The notes below the pieces were generated by a model that saw nothing but the letters and a program-made list of their open reading frames with translations, was not told where the DNA came from and did no database searches. From contig NZ_BNAR01000016.1 of assembly GCF_014653695.1 (NCBI RefSeq), positions 62,001 to 126,000 on the forward strand: a DNA stretch of 64,000 nt, given 5' to 3'. Positions 26,401 to 32,013 of the stretch are shown here, piece after piece (positions within the stretch are counted from its first letter, which is position 1; each line of letters begins with the position of its first letter). The position numbers and the translations under genes are program-made. Source of the stretch: Lentzea cavernae. Lineage in GTDB: Bacteria > Actinomycetota > Actinomycetes > Mycobacteriales > Pseudonocardiaceae.

Positions 26401-27551
26401 AGACCGGCCGGATGCTGGCCCTGCTGCGCGACGAGGGCGCGCGGGCGGACGAGATGGGCGGCCACGTCAACATCAGCTTCGCCGGCCGCACCCCGCCGTC
26501 CGACTACGCCTGGCTGGTCCACCTCGTGAAGGCCTTCGGCGCCACCTGGTTCCGGCTGGGGAACCCACCGGGTTCGCCGGTGCAGCGCGACCTGTGGGCG
26601 GCCGGGCCGAACCCGTGGCCGCCGGCCCCGGAAGCGGTCCGCGCGCCCGCGGACGTGCGCCAGTTGAGCCTGGGCAAGTTCGACGCGGTGAACCTGCAGC
26701 ACGTGCACGGGCAGGACGCGCTCGACCGGGTGGAGTTCCGGCTGTGGAGCGGCAGCCTCGATCCGGGGGTGTGGCAGATCCGCACCGAGCTGTCCCTAGC
26801 CGCGTTGAGGGCGGCCGGTGATCCGGCCAGGCACGAGCGGATCCGGGCGGCGATGGCGGATCCGGACCTGTTGTGGGACCCGGACGGACCTGTTCCGGAC
26901 GATGCCACGCGGTGGGCCAGGCTGCAGTCGTTGCTGGACCTGCTCCAGCTCGCTCCGGCGGCGCGCGTCCAGGCGGTACAGCTGTATGCGACGACACGGC
27001 CGTGGGAGCCGACCGGCAGCAACGACGAGAACAAACGCTTGCTGTCGTTCGAATCTCCCGGCAACGGCCTCGTGTACCCCGGTCCCGCCGAGAGCGCGCG
27101 GGCGGCGATCGAACGCGCGCGGACGCTGCCCCGGTTCGCCGGTGTCAGCGTGGTGGCGGCGGACCTCGCCGCCGGAACGGTTCGGCTGTGGGACGGCAGC
27201 GAACGCCCGTACGCCGAGTTCGCCCGCATGATCGGGCACCGGCTGAACGAGCTCGACGGGGAGCGGAAGCTGGTCCTCCTCGCCGACGGTGCCGGGGCGC
27301 TGGCCTCGGTGCTCTCGGAGGTGGTCGACGCCCGTGTGCTGGCACCCGCGGCGGGCGTGGTGACCCTTGCCGACGGCCGGACGCTGTCCGCCGGTCTGAC
27401 GAGGGCCGCCGACGGCACCGCCTGGCCCGACCCGGCCGGATGGGTGCTCTACGAGCACGGCGGGGAGACCGCGCGGTTCGCCGAAGCCGATCTCGTGGAC
27501 GCCGTGGCCGCGGCCCGGCTCTCCGATCGGGTTCGGGTGGTGCGGCGATGA
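11415..27551 (+). CDS. 5,378-residue giant T7SS effector: WXG100-like, zincin, amidoligase and caspase-like repeats
   Basis: I chose the ATG at 11415 because the product then matches the N-terminus of the giant at 56568; the frame is open further upstream but not gene-like. Residues 1-100 are a CpnT-like WXG100 domain (LQKFFGVVLGLEWPE), a likely T7SS signal. Residues 110-155 are strongly hydrophobic. A zincin motif HEVAHFVGL is at 673. An amidoligase-like domain is at about 897-1110 (FGFEIEF, GGHINLSF, YVALNF, VEFRFWAGSLD) and a second at about 4919-5136 (FGFEVEV, GGHVNISF, VEFRLWSGSLD). Between them lie four repeats of about 830 residues, each with a His-Gly/Cys pair: H1945/C2001, H2771/C2827, H3599/C3654 and H4598/C4653. 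The His-Cys spacing of 55-56 fits clan CD (caspase-like) proteases. Two accessory genes follow with ATGA overlap. A secreted multi-enzyme effector is inferred. Confidence 0.85.
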   Translation: MSGEDQVTHLPRALQKFFGVVLGLEWPEASEGGLKALSGAWADVADSLEVFGEQIGSGTAQLDEALDGALGEAMTRVLRGDVEGGVDALVAGSRDLAKAAKTAAADVQKTKIMLIAMAALALATVISLLWSLVFAWMVPAVEAAAQVGLRLLLRELAARISALTVRDVGAAIVRAGIDAAKFGAIGGAFMGGLDGGIQAGQIAAGVRDEFDLESLKGSVIGGVVGGAVAGVAHSAARGVVAGLSASTRAQLPGYVRALGHLGYAGGQMVSTTVGNPLVNIATGSRGNVWDGLIGSASRADGVHGGGAGKTADVKPVGELSIPDGLTFSVDAPEGERAAEKGVESASDGGSSVAADESAQSSAVSGAAARESRAGAGDAVAKSAGGGVRVVSEDSPRAGAQVPSTAPSEVTSAARATGTVAAGETRSAAAVIPGAWLPGHVPSGAGPKLSAAVGATGHAGPAGTRSRAESWSTAPAGLRAADSVRLASSFAPDALPPAPAQRSVLEVESWRHSPASDAPWFSPAAEPLRSGDWEHLRDAAEVRTVHTELFDPARGGTAGPGLAAGFEQLVRYDVRRMEVRPGQFVQEFTVRLRLDDSAVGPSARGEVEAGLPARVDRLWNRGFRLPGGDQFHLRVDFVGRNDPAHADVALVPTAGAAGSDQVRWRVGDAAVLSHEVAHFVGLVDEYADAQRVFLADGGGRVQRDDGPMGTAIHREAHVKPRHLWQVERTLVDQLGPVRSWNPVRTTAGLPDLTERTTDGLAPLERAFDRAVLVEAVAEAVAAPPGPAALVSQLTDHIAQLRRHLAAMPDGFETTLRDRLDVWERSAEVLRTTPEEAVDTSRLTPQVDGLEQLVQQVRDARLTFVNTALSEARAEVGAGGNPLAWHPGGVPGGVTARPDARFGFEIEFVFPTPGPIGEELERGGFLDWAGGAKFDVPEHTAAEGKWKLVEEPGDVDGAELVSPVMRGGPDTWREVSDVLDVVRRRRDAGAVPDPGGVGGHINLSFDRPLSRADAWALSALGKAFEGVLFWLGNRTGPDAGHRVVQVVGPNPLPPSLESFTAGHSFEQLNHSKYVALNFAHLEENGPGERVEFRFWAGSLDPEVWQANAEISGAMLQAATDPSIRPRLDALLRDPFVLGAPGRPDAEAFWSTKLLDFMELLPLSPDAQRTLIQRAALSRPWSASKQSDVQWRSRTITRDRVELFPGPGVSTANAVSVVRSIRPHDSAHLIALALAPDGLGVRLWDGTTEPLDKFLQVMRSRRIGERDAGDEAALPPNWLGLAVAGGAQVLAQRLADARKMPVLATAGEVRVGTDGDLVTTTERGEGEWIEFRHGEDPLPTGQDSFTNALAVAQVQDPVRSQEITAPAAVTRYEAPDIDGHHTLVSYLPDEAVRSTGVQNWLGSTEHGQRLFGRRADEDTSPQTRIAPWAAALDNGRARPRFVLVQAKDDRIVFGSGNDVVEVDLADAARRLASDARLQPDPGSAVVAPLVLLVHDDGTGAASVGERLTHELLSAGGWRETYHHQGPFEIDSTGVLTLESGGTFAEGPPLTPDQVRWHSDGRLYDFTLQADPGDAGTLRAAVPGLGTDTIDLIVTTHGGAGHAVLRRADGALVELDGARTGRLLLEIPQFRQRLADPALPVIVSGGGTGVHAGHGGLAFDLAGAFHAANHFNPVHALGREADGSPVSALVSGLREGDLALREIEGRDGAQVGMLVRRPGDDQVFRHIADWAGRFTNADFSSYFDARGQWHQSPWEDPPALVFAHVDETGYAAWRADGAPVSLTTGELAGVLGGEDAFRDLLGPAGESRGSAQISMPIVLVPVGGTVANPHRLAAELAQALVPHGYARSVFVPDGVLHLSPAGLAVDGGGFVRAELPEPSPDQIVSHPLPGTGPTAYGQFFPRELVDRAEMARSGRGYSSQRVYFSSDADGVETPHLIPAPNRTWVVDGHGAENAGMLVSMSTGRPHRLGDQLDLHGPAAAAAIAGSRLFQRHHGARPTDLLMLLCSYDRPFPDGGPTAAQALRDAWDRGVSPLRSLVASNMDASASLAGALIAEDGGHFTDLVRPGAQPIPLADFAVSGTYRADGLDEVPALARTVARAAAWRRINGAPQPVLRVFGLGADHAGVLAEFGTAFDAERAQLARFEIPVNRADVQLENGGPRHGTVAEVEFSASNLGALALARRGRQQVRDAFAALDPGLRDRPAGSARGFVPMPPDTAPSLGGPLVLTDRAGESNLACYVSEDLRDQLNVSAWTWSTGHSKRVLSVRDSGGLATEWPADWASTVDDGRTSPRFVVLQATPGGFAVNLGEGSIRDLTPEETAHLLLSDHQPGGVLAPLVVLADDPDPLRDKPETEELVEHLIALGGWREIYHHQGEFAFESSGVPALTEDGHISAGPDPVPGDLVWRQDGATFDFTAGGETPRSTGLVGDDRPTVVLAVTGGQGHALVGRPGGRPVELDGARLGRVLLSLPEFRDQLADPGARLVITTDHAQVHNGRGGFGHDLAGALHADGRFNDVHVLPRNASPVLVSGLRDGDVRTKVVLDGNGAPAAILVRSPDDEHVLAELDEWAKGRGSDLTGGGVRTPWPVAPGLVVARPGEDGFQALRSDGHRVSLPAAELAGVLGDGPGLRDLLGPGQAEAEGRQAKPVLLVAAGGQNRLADATGFAAGLVSVGFARPVYVAEGELTFTAGGIEASGGRFSRAEAPEPAADRYLGYPWPDTGLGVRGQFFPSSAFDATHMAGFATSSTGGRTYLSTHESGETAHLHPGPKQTWSVLGHGSRSSGLIAALGTSRPHGRGDAVFLDAAASARLIHGTEVFRRGHATSEVNLMVLACNYGAERADGGSHAADLARAWSSERFPLRSLLAPTAKADLYHGGKVVVRDGGHFAEFAGHNGSPVPLADLAETGTYRVQAGNPAYPGSLGAIAELARRTARGAAWRSIRSAPRPSVRITGYGSTTAEATGAAERAGEAFLRSFDDEAERMKGYDVPGDRGVEPQVLTEITPEAGGRPPVVEVTFPRAELGREALSEGNWQEIQDVFVNLDPEARTGVLDATEPRMSEEPSTPAAVRELTDSGGVGLLAFATTGTQGQVRLANWTRFSEHSHRALWLTGHDNLEVVPRWKSVFDGTRTPPRFLVLEFADGAFRYTAEDGSDAVATTRQMAALVAGNDRFRQPGAGGALAPTVLLVATTATAPMSELVDSLHALAGWRPTWTYQGQFRFSSRGNIQVLDVDGLGEGPGAHPPVRVGDEGFVVDGPESVSAPEARYGAAVRDISQQYQDNPPLVVFANTAETHALVTMPDGSRVEFGGADLGRALAADPRFRAGLDEGRPVVLVGDDAGKRADHGGVGFDLAGVLHRRGHFQDVLATTSGRLAVVSGLRDGDVSVARLSGVDGRPAGVFVRFPGDENFLRQARNWAAGSGSDSSPMPVLMRPSEDGYQALRSDGAPLRLSLRELAWQLGDIALLREVLAPRDRTSPAPLRLVPLGGRHGEAHPADDFAAGILDRGYARDVLATRAEVPWQGSRGPVIELDAYEPAGPVTPGPERLLSYPVLGPGGEVRGQIFPTTTFEAARWSASAGNAVGRRTYHSQGDRPYLLPVSSTWLVQTHGDGQGLSATLRTGRPGQFGDVVKVDGEAAARALAGSRLFARHHPPGPARLLLTSCEVAGAGVSPAARLWDAWREGRSPLEALVAADSEVLTADDGTLLTYDRGHFTDMVSGRTEPVPLQDLAAEVIAPVSVPAAGTDRFVVAEKIAVRVARAGAWRKAGGLGLPVVDVVGAGPDAATALAEFAKAFTGEARYLARADLPIALTDIDVRVHPDAGLAAHRLSRRAGDAVTISVALPQGDVGGRALATRDPATIDAAFGALDPARRTGVPVDARGLSDLAVEPLRNLDGVAIGAAFLVASEAVRAQAAFGKSTGTRTYTAAVHHDERGFRLPRRSGGEVVVGTGDMIRVLAGLDAARFGDWRGGAVLQFASCRLGAPEYAPRLSALAALARGAGFGGRVWGPEGRLELTPSGRLRELPDGEPPSDGATVLGTPEPRVARWTDAHGRESLLSFATSTAHKNVGAENWRLISEHSHQALQLLGPASAKTRPGWAAAFDGIRTPPRFALLEFAGGAFRYTGADGADATANVRQMAGLMAAHDGFRQPDAHGTQPPVVLLIADHSAAARPSLAAELAEAVQALTGWRPMWTYHGALQVMSSGQIRIEDARGIETGPAANPPLRADDAGFVVDGPEPVAALKKRYATAFRDVFRRHEDNPPLAVFANTAETHAVVILPDGSRVEIGGADLGRALVADPTFRAELDEGRPVVLVGDDAGKRADHGGFGFELAGVLHRHGYFQDVYAAAGEQGFAVVSGLRDGDVAIEPLAGADGSPVGVFVRFPGDADFLRQAREWAAGDAELVRGGGVAPPVSVLMRPAARGFEALRSDGTPLRLSLGELARQVGDTGLLRDALAARDRAFDARRMTPTPLRLVPLAGKLEDAKPAERFAEGVLARGYSREVLATTSAVPWNGSRGPGIGAKAYYRAERPTPAQDQLVTYPVIGSDGVVRGQFFPMATHDAAEWYVLAGRRAEQRVYFTADGTRSAIDGDHSYLLPASSTWHVQAHGSVKGLNAALRSGRPYQTGDVVGLDGAVAVSALAGGRLFGQHHLAAPARLLLFSCSQAMSEGKADSPATRLRDAWRRTGQPLDALVAAQNTAWHIAGGGLVTERGSHFVDVTQQGDPVPLRDLALEVAAPVSVASRGADRFAGVRRTAVLLARAGAWRKVRGVGMPEVEIAGFGPNAGEEAARTEREFDKEFRREADRLARADLHVEAADITRVVHPGADRSVAAQRIRSLGHRLSHRTHDVAALTVTLPPGDVGARALGSGDERAIDAAFAALDPARRSGPAPAGDGAVFHAARAALATGGRAVDFHPGGIPGGISSGPDARFGFEVEVQLGQAAVERVSENAQQQELVDRTGDSGLSDPSMELTGNRWHFVEESSDPNGAEMVSPLYTAEADPWGETGRMLALLRDEGARADEMGGHVNISFAGRTPPSDYAWLVHLVKAFGATWFRLGNPPGSPVQRDLWAAGPNPWPPAPEAVRAPADVRQLSLGKFDAVNLQHVHGQDALDRVEFRLWSGSLDPGVWQIRTELSLAALRAAGDPARHERIRAAMADPDLLWDPDGPVPDDATRWARLQSLLDLLQLAPAARVQAVQLYATTRPWEPTGSNDENKRLLSFESPGNGLVYPGPAESARAAIERARTLPRFAGVSVVAADLAAGTVRLWDGSERPYAEFARMIGHRLNELDGERKLVLLADGAGALASVLSEVVDARVLAPAAGVVTLADGRTLSAGLTRAADGTAWPDPAGWVLYEHGGETARFAEADLVDAVAAARLSDRVRVVRR
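15525..26060 (+). repeat. Four long in-frame repeats in the giant effector
   Basis: The repeats cover about 15525-18005, 18063-20545, 20620-23020 and 23512-26060. Shared landmarks in order are EHSHRAL or a variant, a PPRFxxLE strand, WRxxxxYQG, a DLAGxLHxxGxFxDV segment, VSGLRDGDV, a second catalytic-looking TWxVxxHG, then LLLxSC, and a terminal ALDPxxRTG. Repeats 3 and 4 are closest to each other at DNA level. The space between repeats 3 and 4 (23030-23500) holds an extra unit of about 150 residues with LQFASCRLG. Confidence 0.85.
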
Positions 27552-28468
27552 GCATCCTGTCAGATTCCCTGCACGCCCTGGTGTTGCGGCTCGCCGGGTA
27601 CCTTCCCGACGATCTCGTGGCACGGGCGCGGTGTGTGCTCGACGTGGACGGACCGGGGCCTGCGGCCGCCGTGATCGCGTCCGGGGGAGTCGCTCTGACC
27701 GAGCGGGACGTGAGCGTGCTCGCGGCTGCCGGAATCTCGTTGCCCGGCGCTGCGATCGGCCCGCGGCCCCAGTGGCGTTTTCGCGCGCCGGACGCCTTCG
27801 ACGAACCACGGATCGCTCTGCTGGTCGTTCTGCTCAGCGAGGTGGGGGCTGTCGGCCTGTGGGAGGCGTGGCGGGATCCTGCCGATCCCGTCTACCTGGT
27901 CGCCGTCGAGGACGGTGCGCCTGCGGTGGCGGGCCGGCTCACGCGCGCGTTGGTGGAGTCGGGCGACGCCGTTCCCAGGGTCGAAGTGCTCGTCGAGGGC
28001 GAGCCGCCTCCCGACTACCAGCGCCGGGCTCTGGCGGCGGCGACGCTGCTGTGGTCGGGCCGGCCGGTGCGGCCGCTGTCGTTCGCCCGTGTGTACGACG
28101 GCTTCGACGACCGGGGTGTGCCCCGCCTGGACCGCCCCCGGCTCGACGGGGGCCGGCGAACGTCCCTGCTCGACCGGTTGCGCGCCGGACATCCCCTGCT
28201 CACCACGACTCTCGCAGAGCCGGACGTGCTGCGGCCCGACCTCGGGAGCGTGGTGCCGCTCGGCCTGCGCACCGACGGCGACTGGATCTGGTCCGAGGCC
28301 GTGACGTACTACCTCGCACGGCACCGGGTGGCCCCCGAACCGGGACTGCTCCGGCACCTGGAGGCGTCGGAACCCTTGCAAGCGCTGGACAGCGTGAGGC
28401 TGCACCACGCCATCGAAGGACTGCGGTGCTTCCGGGCCCACAGCACATCCACGGAAGGAACAGCATGA
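27548..28468 (+). CDS. T7SS accessory protein of unknown function, 306 residues
   Basis: Its ATG overlaps the stop of the giant gene and its own stop overlaps the next ATG, so the three are translated together. There is no signal peptide or membrane segment. The C-terminal part, with VPLGLRTDGDWIW, then AVTYYLARH and PEPGLLRHL, looks like a compact conserved domain of actinomycete T7SS islands that I cannot name. The co-translation suggests a dedicated chaperone or an immunity protein for the giant effector; this is inference from position. Confidence 0.75.
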   Translation: MSILSDSLHALVLRLAGYLPDDLVARARCVLDVDGPGPAAAVIASGGVALTERDVSVLAAAGISLPGAAIGPRPQWRFRAPDAFDEPRIALLVVLLSEVGAVGLWEAWRDPADPVYLVAVEDGAPAVAGRLTRALVESGDAVPRVEVLVEGEPPPDYQRRALAAATLLWSGRPVRPLSFARVYDGFDDRGVPRLDRPRLDGGRRTSLLDRLRAGHPLLTTTLAEPDVLRPDLGSVVPLGLRTDGDWIWSEAVTYYLARHRVAPEPGLLRHLEASEPLQALDSVRLHHAIEGLRCFRAHSTSTEGTA

Positions 28469-29055
28469 CCGAGCAAGTGGCGGACGAGAACTGGTTGCTG
28501 CTCATGGACCCTGCCTGGCAACCGTCCGAAGAGGACGAAGCTCCACCGCTGCACGCGGTGGTCGGGCTGTGGCCGGTCGAGGAGGACGGTGCCGTCGGCC
28601 GGTTCCGCGCCAACCCCGACTACCGCCCGGTGGACGCCGATTCCCCGTCGGACCCGATCGACGCGGGTCTACGGCTGGTGCTGCGCGGTGACGCCGAGAT
28701 CGGCCAGGTCCAGGCGTTGCTGCGGGACTCGCTCGTTGACGTGGCGATGAACGGGGACGGCCGTCCACTAGTCCTGAAGTCTCCGGACGAGATCCCGTGC
28801 GTCGTGGTCTGCACGAGCGAACCGCACCGGGCGAGGATGTTCGCACCGGACTGGCAGCGCACCGATCTGGCCGAGGTCGTCGCCCTCCTGGCCGACGGGG
28901 TGGACGCGTTGATCAACCCCGGTGGCCCCGCGTCCGTCCGCCTCTCCGGGGACTTCCTGCGGGAGACGGCGAACCTCACCGAGGAGGAGGCGAGGCAGTT
29001 GCTCAAGACCGACGTTCATCCCGCCGGCCTGCGGATGGACACCTGGGCGGGGTGA
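28465..29055 (+). CDS. Type VII secretion system-associated protein
   Basis: A 196-residue cytoplasmic-looking protein. Landmarks are WLLLMDPAW at the start, VVGLWPVEEDG, FRANPDYRPV, DPIDAGLRL and, near the end, LINPGGPASVRLSGDFL. This pattern matches small proteins annotated as T7SS-associated next to actinomycete ESX loci. A ribosome site GGAAGGA precedes the ATG. A shorter paralogue lies at 32741-33250. A likely role is chaperone or adaptor for the giant substrate just upstream; no enzymatic motif is seen. Confidence 0.75.
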   Translation: MTEQVADENWLLLMDPAWQPSEEDEAPPLHAVVGLWPVEEDGAVGRFRANPDYRPVDADSPSDPIDAGLRLVLRGDAEIGQVQALLRDSLVDVAMNGDGRPLVLKSPDEIPCVVVCTSEPHRARMFAPDWQRTDLAEVVALLADGVDALINPGGPASVRLSGDFLRETANLTEEEARQLLKTDVHPAGLRMDTWAG

Positions 29056-29225
29056 CCGACCCTTTCCGCTCACGCCGACCGCACTGTGAGCCAGGTCGCG
29101 CGATCGAGCGCGCATTCGTCCAACGATGGTGAGCGTACGACTCTGAACTGCACAGATCGAACATCGATCCGTCCGCGGAGGGATATATCTCTACCTGCGT
29201 GGAGCTCGACGGACGGGGACGGACG

Positions 29226-30584
29226 ATGACTACGACTGTGGACAGGCCCGCCCGCTCCTCCGGCGGACGGCACCGCCTGAGGGAGCCGGAACCACCGCCG
29301 TTGCCTCCCGTCTCGGCCTGGCAGCGGTTCGCGAAGCAGTCGTTGTTCGTCCACTACTACCGGCTCATGGCCGTGGTCTTCGTCGTCAACCTGGCGCTCG
29401 TGCCCGGCAGCGACGTCGAGTTCGCGCGCAACGCGGTGCTCGTGAACCTGACCGCGGCGATCCTGATCCGCCAACGGCGGGTCCTCAACCTGGCCTTCTC
29501 GCTGGTGCGGTGCGCGCCGAGGTCGTGGCCGACGCCCGTGCGCCGCACACTGTCCAAAGTGCACCACCTCGGCGGTGTGCACGTGGGCGCCGCGATGTCC
29601 GCCCTGGTCTGGTACCTCGTGCTGCTGGTGCAACTCGTCCAGACCACGGCGTCGCCCGGCTCGCCGTTGCACCTCTTCACCTACGCGATCGCCGCGTTGC
29701 TCGTGACGATCTGCGTCTGCGCGCATCCCGTGCTGCGCCGCAGGTTCCACAACCTCTTCGAGCGGACGCACCGGTTCGCGGGGTGGCTCCTGCTCGGGCT
29801 GTTCTGGCTGCAGACGGTGCTGCTGGGCGCCACGACGCCGGGCGGTGAGCTCGACTGGACCTCGTTGACGAGCGACCCGCAGGTGTGGGCGCTGCTGGTG
29901 GCCAGTCTGTGTTCACTGGTGCCGTGGCGGAACCTGCGCAGGGTCAGCGTCACCGTGACCCGGCCCTCCTCCCACGTTGCCATCGTCGGGTTCGACCACG
30001 ACGGCGGCTGGGCACCGTTCAACAGCTCGACCACCGCGATGAGCCTGAGTCCGTTGCGGGAGTGGCACAAGTTCGCCGCCGTCGACGCTCCACTCGGGAC
30101 TGAACGCGGGTACCGGGTCTTCATGTCCAGGGCGGGGGACTGGACCGGCGCGTTCATCGACGCCCCGCCGGAGCGGGTGTGGATCAGGAAGGCGCCCACG
30201 AGCGGTCCCGGCCGGGTGGACGGCCTGTTCGAGCGCGTGCTGTACGTCGCCACCGGCAGCGGCATCGGACCGGTGCTCACGTCGATGATCGGCCGGGCGA
30301 AGGAGGGGAAGGGGCCGATGGCGTTGCTCTGGGTGGCCCGCGATCCGTTCCACACCTTCGGTGCGGACGTGATCAGGGAGGTGCTCAGCCTCGTTCCCGA
30401 CGCCCACGTCGTCGACACCCTGCACGACGCGAAGCCCCATCTCGCCACCCTCACCTACCACCTCGCCACCAGGTTCCGCGCCGACGCCGTCTACATCACG
30501 GCGAACCAGCGGGCGACTGTGGACGTCATCAACGCCTTGGAAAGCCGCGGAATCGTCGCTAACGGCGCCCTGTTCGACTCGTGA
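29226..30584 (+). CDS. Membrane flavin reductase-like protein (TmpA-like)
   Basis: A 452-residue protein with about five membrane segments in the first 250 residues (for example LVWYLVLLVQLV and WLLLGLFWLQTVLLG), then a cytosolic reductase half. The membrane half has several His (KVHHLGGVH, RTHRFAGW) that could hold heme or metal. The reductase half has LREWHKFA, as in FAD-binding reductases, and an NAD(P)-site motif VATGSGIGPVL. The layout matches ferric-reductase/ferredoxin-reductase-like membrane proteins, including fungal TmpA. I placed the start at the ATG after a GGGGAC site; a GTG 27 bases upstream is possible. Substrate and electron acceptor are unknown. Confidence 0.75.
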   Translation: MTTTVDRPARSSGGRHRLREPEPPPLPPVSAWQRFAKQSLFVHYYRLMAVVFVVNLALVPGSDVEFARNAVLVNLTAAILIRQRRVLNLAFSLVRCAPRSWPTPVRRTLSKVHHLGGVHVGAAMSALVWYLVLLVQLVQTTASPGSPLHLFTYAIAALLVTICVCAHPVLRRRFHNLFERTHRFAGWLLLGLFWLQTVLLGATTPGGELDWTSLTSDPQVWALLVASLCSLVPWRNLRRVSVTVTRPSSHVAIVGFDHDGGWAPFNSSTTAMSLSPLREWHKFAAVDAPLGTERGYRVFMSRAGDWTGAFIDAPPERVWIRKAPTSGPGRVDGLFERVLYVATGSGIGPVLTSMIGRAKEGKGPMALLWVARDPFHTFGADVIREVLSLVPDAHVVDTLHDAKPHLATLTYHLATRFRADAVYITANQRATVDVINALESRGIVANGALFDS

Positions 30585-30770
30585 GCGGGCCGCGGGGCAA
30601 CCGGGCTGGCAAGAAGTCACGCGACGGCCATTTTCCTTCGGATACACCCGAATGCCCGTGAAGTATGTGCGAATGGCGAGCGGTGAAACCACGCATCTGC
30701 CGGCGAGATCGCAGAACTTCTTCCTCTCGTCGACCGTCGAGGTCCACGCCCGGCGCCCGGAGCGCGACTG

Positions 30771-31499
30771 ATGCGCGTTCTCCTCGTGGACGACGACAGA
30801 ACCGCCGCCACCGCGGTGATCCCGGCGCTGACCGGTCGCGGTTTCGCCGTCACCTGGTTGCCGTCCCGGTACGGCGTCCTCGACCTGCTCCGCCGTCACG
30901 ACGTGGTCCTGCTCGGCACGGGCGTGCGGGACACGGCGGGCGCGGACCTGTGCCGCCGCATCCGGCACGCGAGCGTCGTGCCGATCGTGGTCGCGTCGGC
31001 GCACGGAGCGGTGAGCGACTGGATCGCCGCGTTCCAGCAGGGAGCCGACGACCACGTGGTGAAGCCCTACGACGTCGACGACCTCGTCGCACGGCTGAAG
31101 GCCGTCCGGTTGCGCCCGGCCCGGCCGGCGGCAGCGGCGCTGGACCCGGTCATCGTCATCGGCGACATCCGGATCGACCTGGTGCTCAACGAGGTCCGCG
31201 TCGACGGCGACCTGATCCCGTTGCCCCGGCTGCAGTTCCAGGTGCTCGCCATGGTGGCGAGGGCACGGGGCGTGGTCTGCCCGCGCGACCGGCTCCTGAC
31301 GAGGTTGTGGCAGGGGCGTCGCGGCCCGGCGGAGAACCGGTCGCTCGACGTCCACGTCTCGGCGCTGCGCAGGAGGCTCGGGCGCCCGGACCTGCTGGAG
31401 ACCGTGCGCGGCGTGGGGTTCCGGCTCAACGCGCAGGAGCACGGCGCTGGTGAGGGAAGTCCCGCGCGTTCGAGGCGATCTCCGGGAGCGGCGCCGTGA
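30771..31499 (+). CDS. OmpR-type response regulator lacking the phospho-acceptor Asp
   Basis: A 242-residue protein with a receiver domain (1-115) and a winged-helix domain (about 125-228, ending SLDVHVSALRRRL and VRGVGFRL). The acidic pocket (VDDD at 6-9) and the conserved Lys (VKPYD, K98) are present. The acceptor position reads VVLLGTGVRD, with Gly49 where Asp is expected. It is therefore an atypical regulator that probably does not use phosphorylation. No histidine kinase gene lies next to it, which agrees. It may control the neighbouring membrane or T7SS genes by another input. Confidence 0.88.
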   Translation: MRVLLVDDDRTAATAVIPALTGRGFAVTWLPSRYGVLDLLRRHDVVLLGTGVRDTAGADLCRRIRHASVVPIVVASAHGAVSDWIAAFQQGADDHVVKPYDVDDLVARLKAVRLRPARPAAAALDPVIVIGDIRIDLVLNEVRVDGDLIPLPRLQFQVLAMVARARGVVCPRDRLLTRLWQGRRGPAENRSLDVHVSALRRRLGRPDLLETVRGVGFRLNAQEHGAGEGSPARSRRSPGAAP

Positions 31500-31545
31500 G
31501 TTCAGGACACTGTGGACGCGGCCGCCGCGGAGGAAGGGGCACATC

Positions 31546-32013
31546 GTGATCCACACCAGCCGACCGGCGGCGAACCGCCGGGTTGAATGGCTGCTGCGTG
31601 GCGTTCTCGCACTGGCGTTGCTGATGTCGGCGGCACTGCACGGCATCCTCTGGACGGTGGTCGGCTCGAGCGCGGTCGCGCCGCTGTTCGCGCTCAACGC
31701 GGTGTGCGGCCTCGCGATCACCGCCGCGGTGCTCTCGTGGCGGCACCGGCTGCCGGTGTGGTTCGCGATCGACTTCGGCGTGGCCACCTTCGCCTCCTAC
31801 GTCCTCGCGACGGCGCAGGGCGTGGGCAGGCAGTACAACCAGGTGTGGACGGCGCCGGAGATCGCCGGGATGGTCACCGACGTGCTGTGCGTCGGGGTGG
31901 GCTTGCTGCTGTTGACCAGGTATCCGCCCGTGTTCGGCGCCCCGCCCCGTGACGAGCGACCGGCGAGCTGTGACTGCGCCCGGTGCGCCGGGACGATCGC
32001 GGGCGGTGGGTGA
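31546..32013 (+). CDS. Small four-helix membrane protein
   Basis: The GTG at 31546 follows AGGAAGG by eight bases, better than an earlier GTG that would overlap the regulator. The 155-residue product has about four hydrophobic helices (GVLALALLMSAALHG, LFALNAVCGLAITAAVLSW, FGVATFASYVLAT, VLCVGVGLLLL). Its short C-terminal tail has three Cys (CDCARC) that could bind a metal. No family recognised. Its TGA overlaps the next ATG (TGATG), so it is in one operon with the ART-like gene. Confidence 0.75.
   Translation: MIHTSRPAANRRVEWLLRGVLALALLMSAALHGILWTVVGSSAVAPLFALNAVCGLAITAAVLSWRHRLPVWFAIDFGVATFASYVLATAQGVGRQYNQVWTAPEIAGMVTDVLCVGVGLLLLTRYPPVFGAPPRDERPASCDCARCAGTIAGGG

Noticed and set aside
27548..28468. 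Calling the 306-residue protein an immunity protein
   Set aside because: Position fits, but no immunity family was recognised, and a chaperone role is equally possible, so no function was given.
29098..29113. Hairpin GCGCG-ATCGAG-CGCGC after the first T7SS-associated gene
   Set aside because: Only five pairs of simple GC sequence and no T run; expected by chance at this composition.
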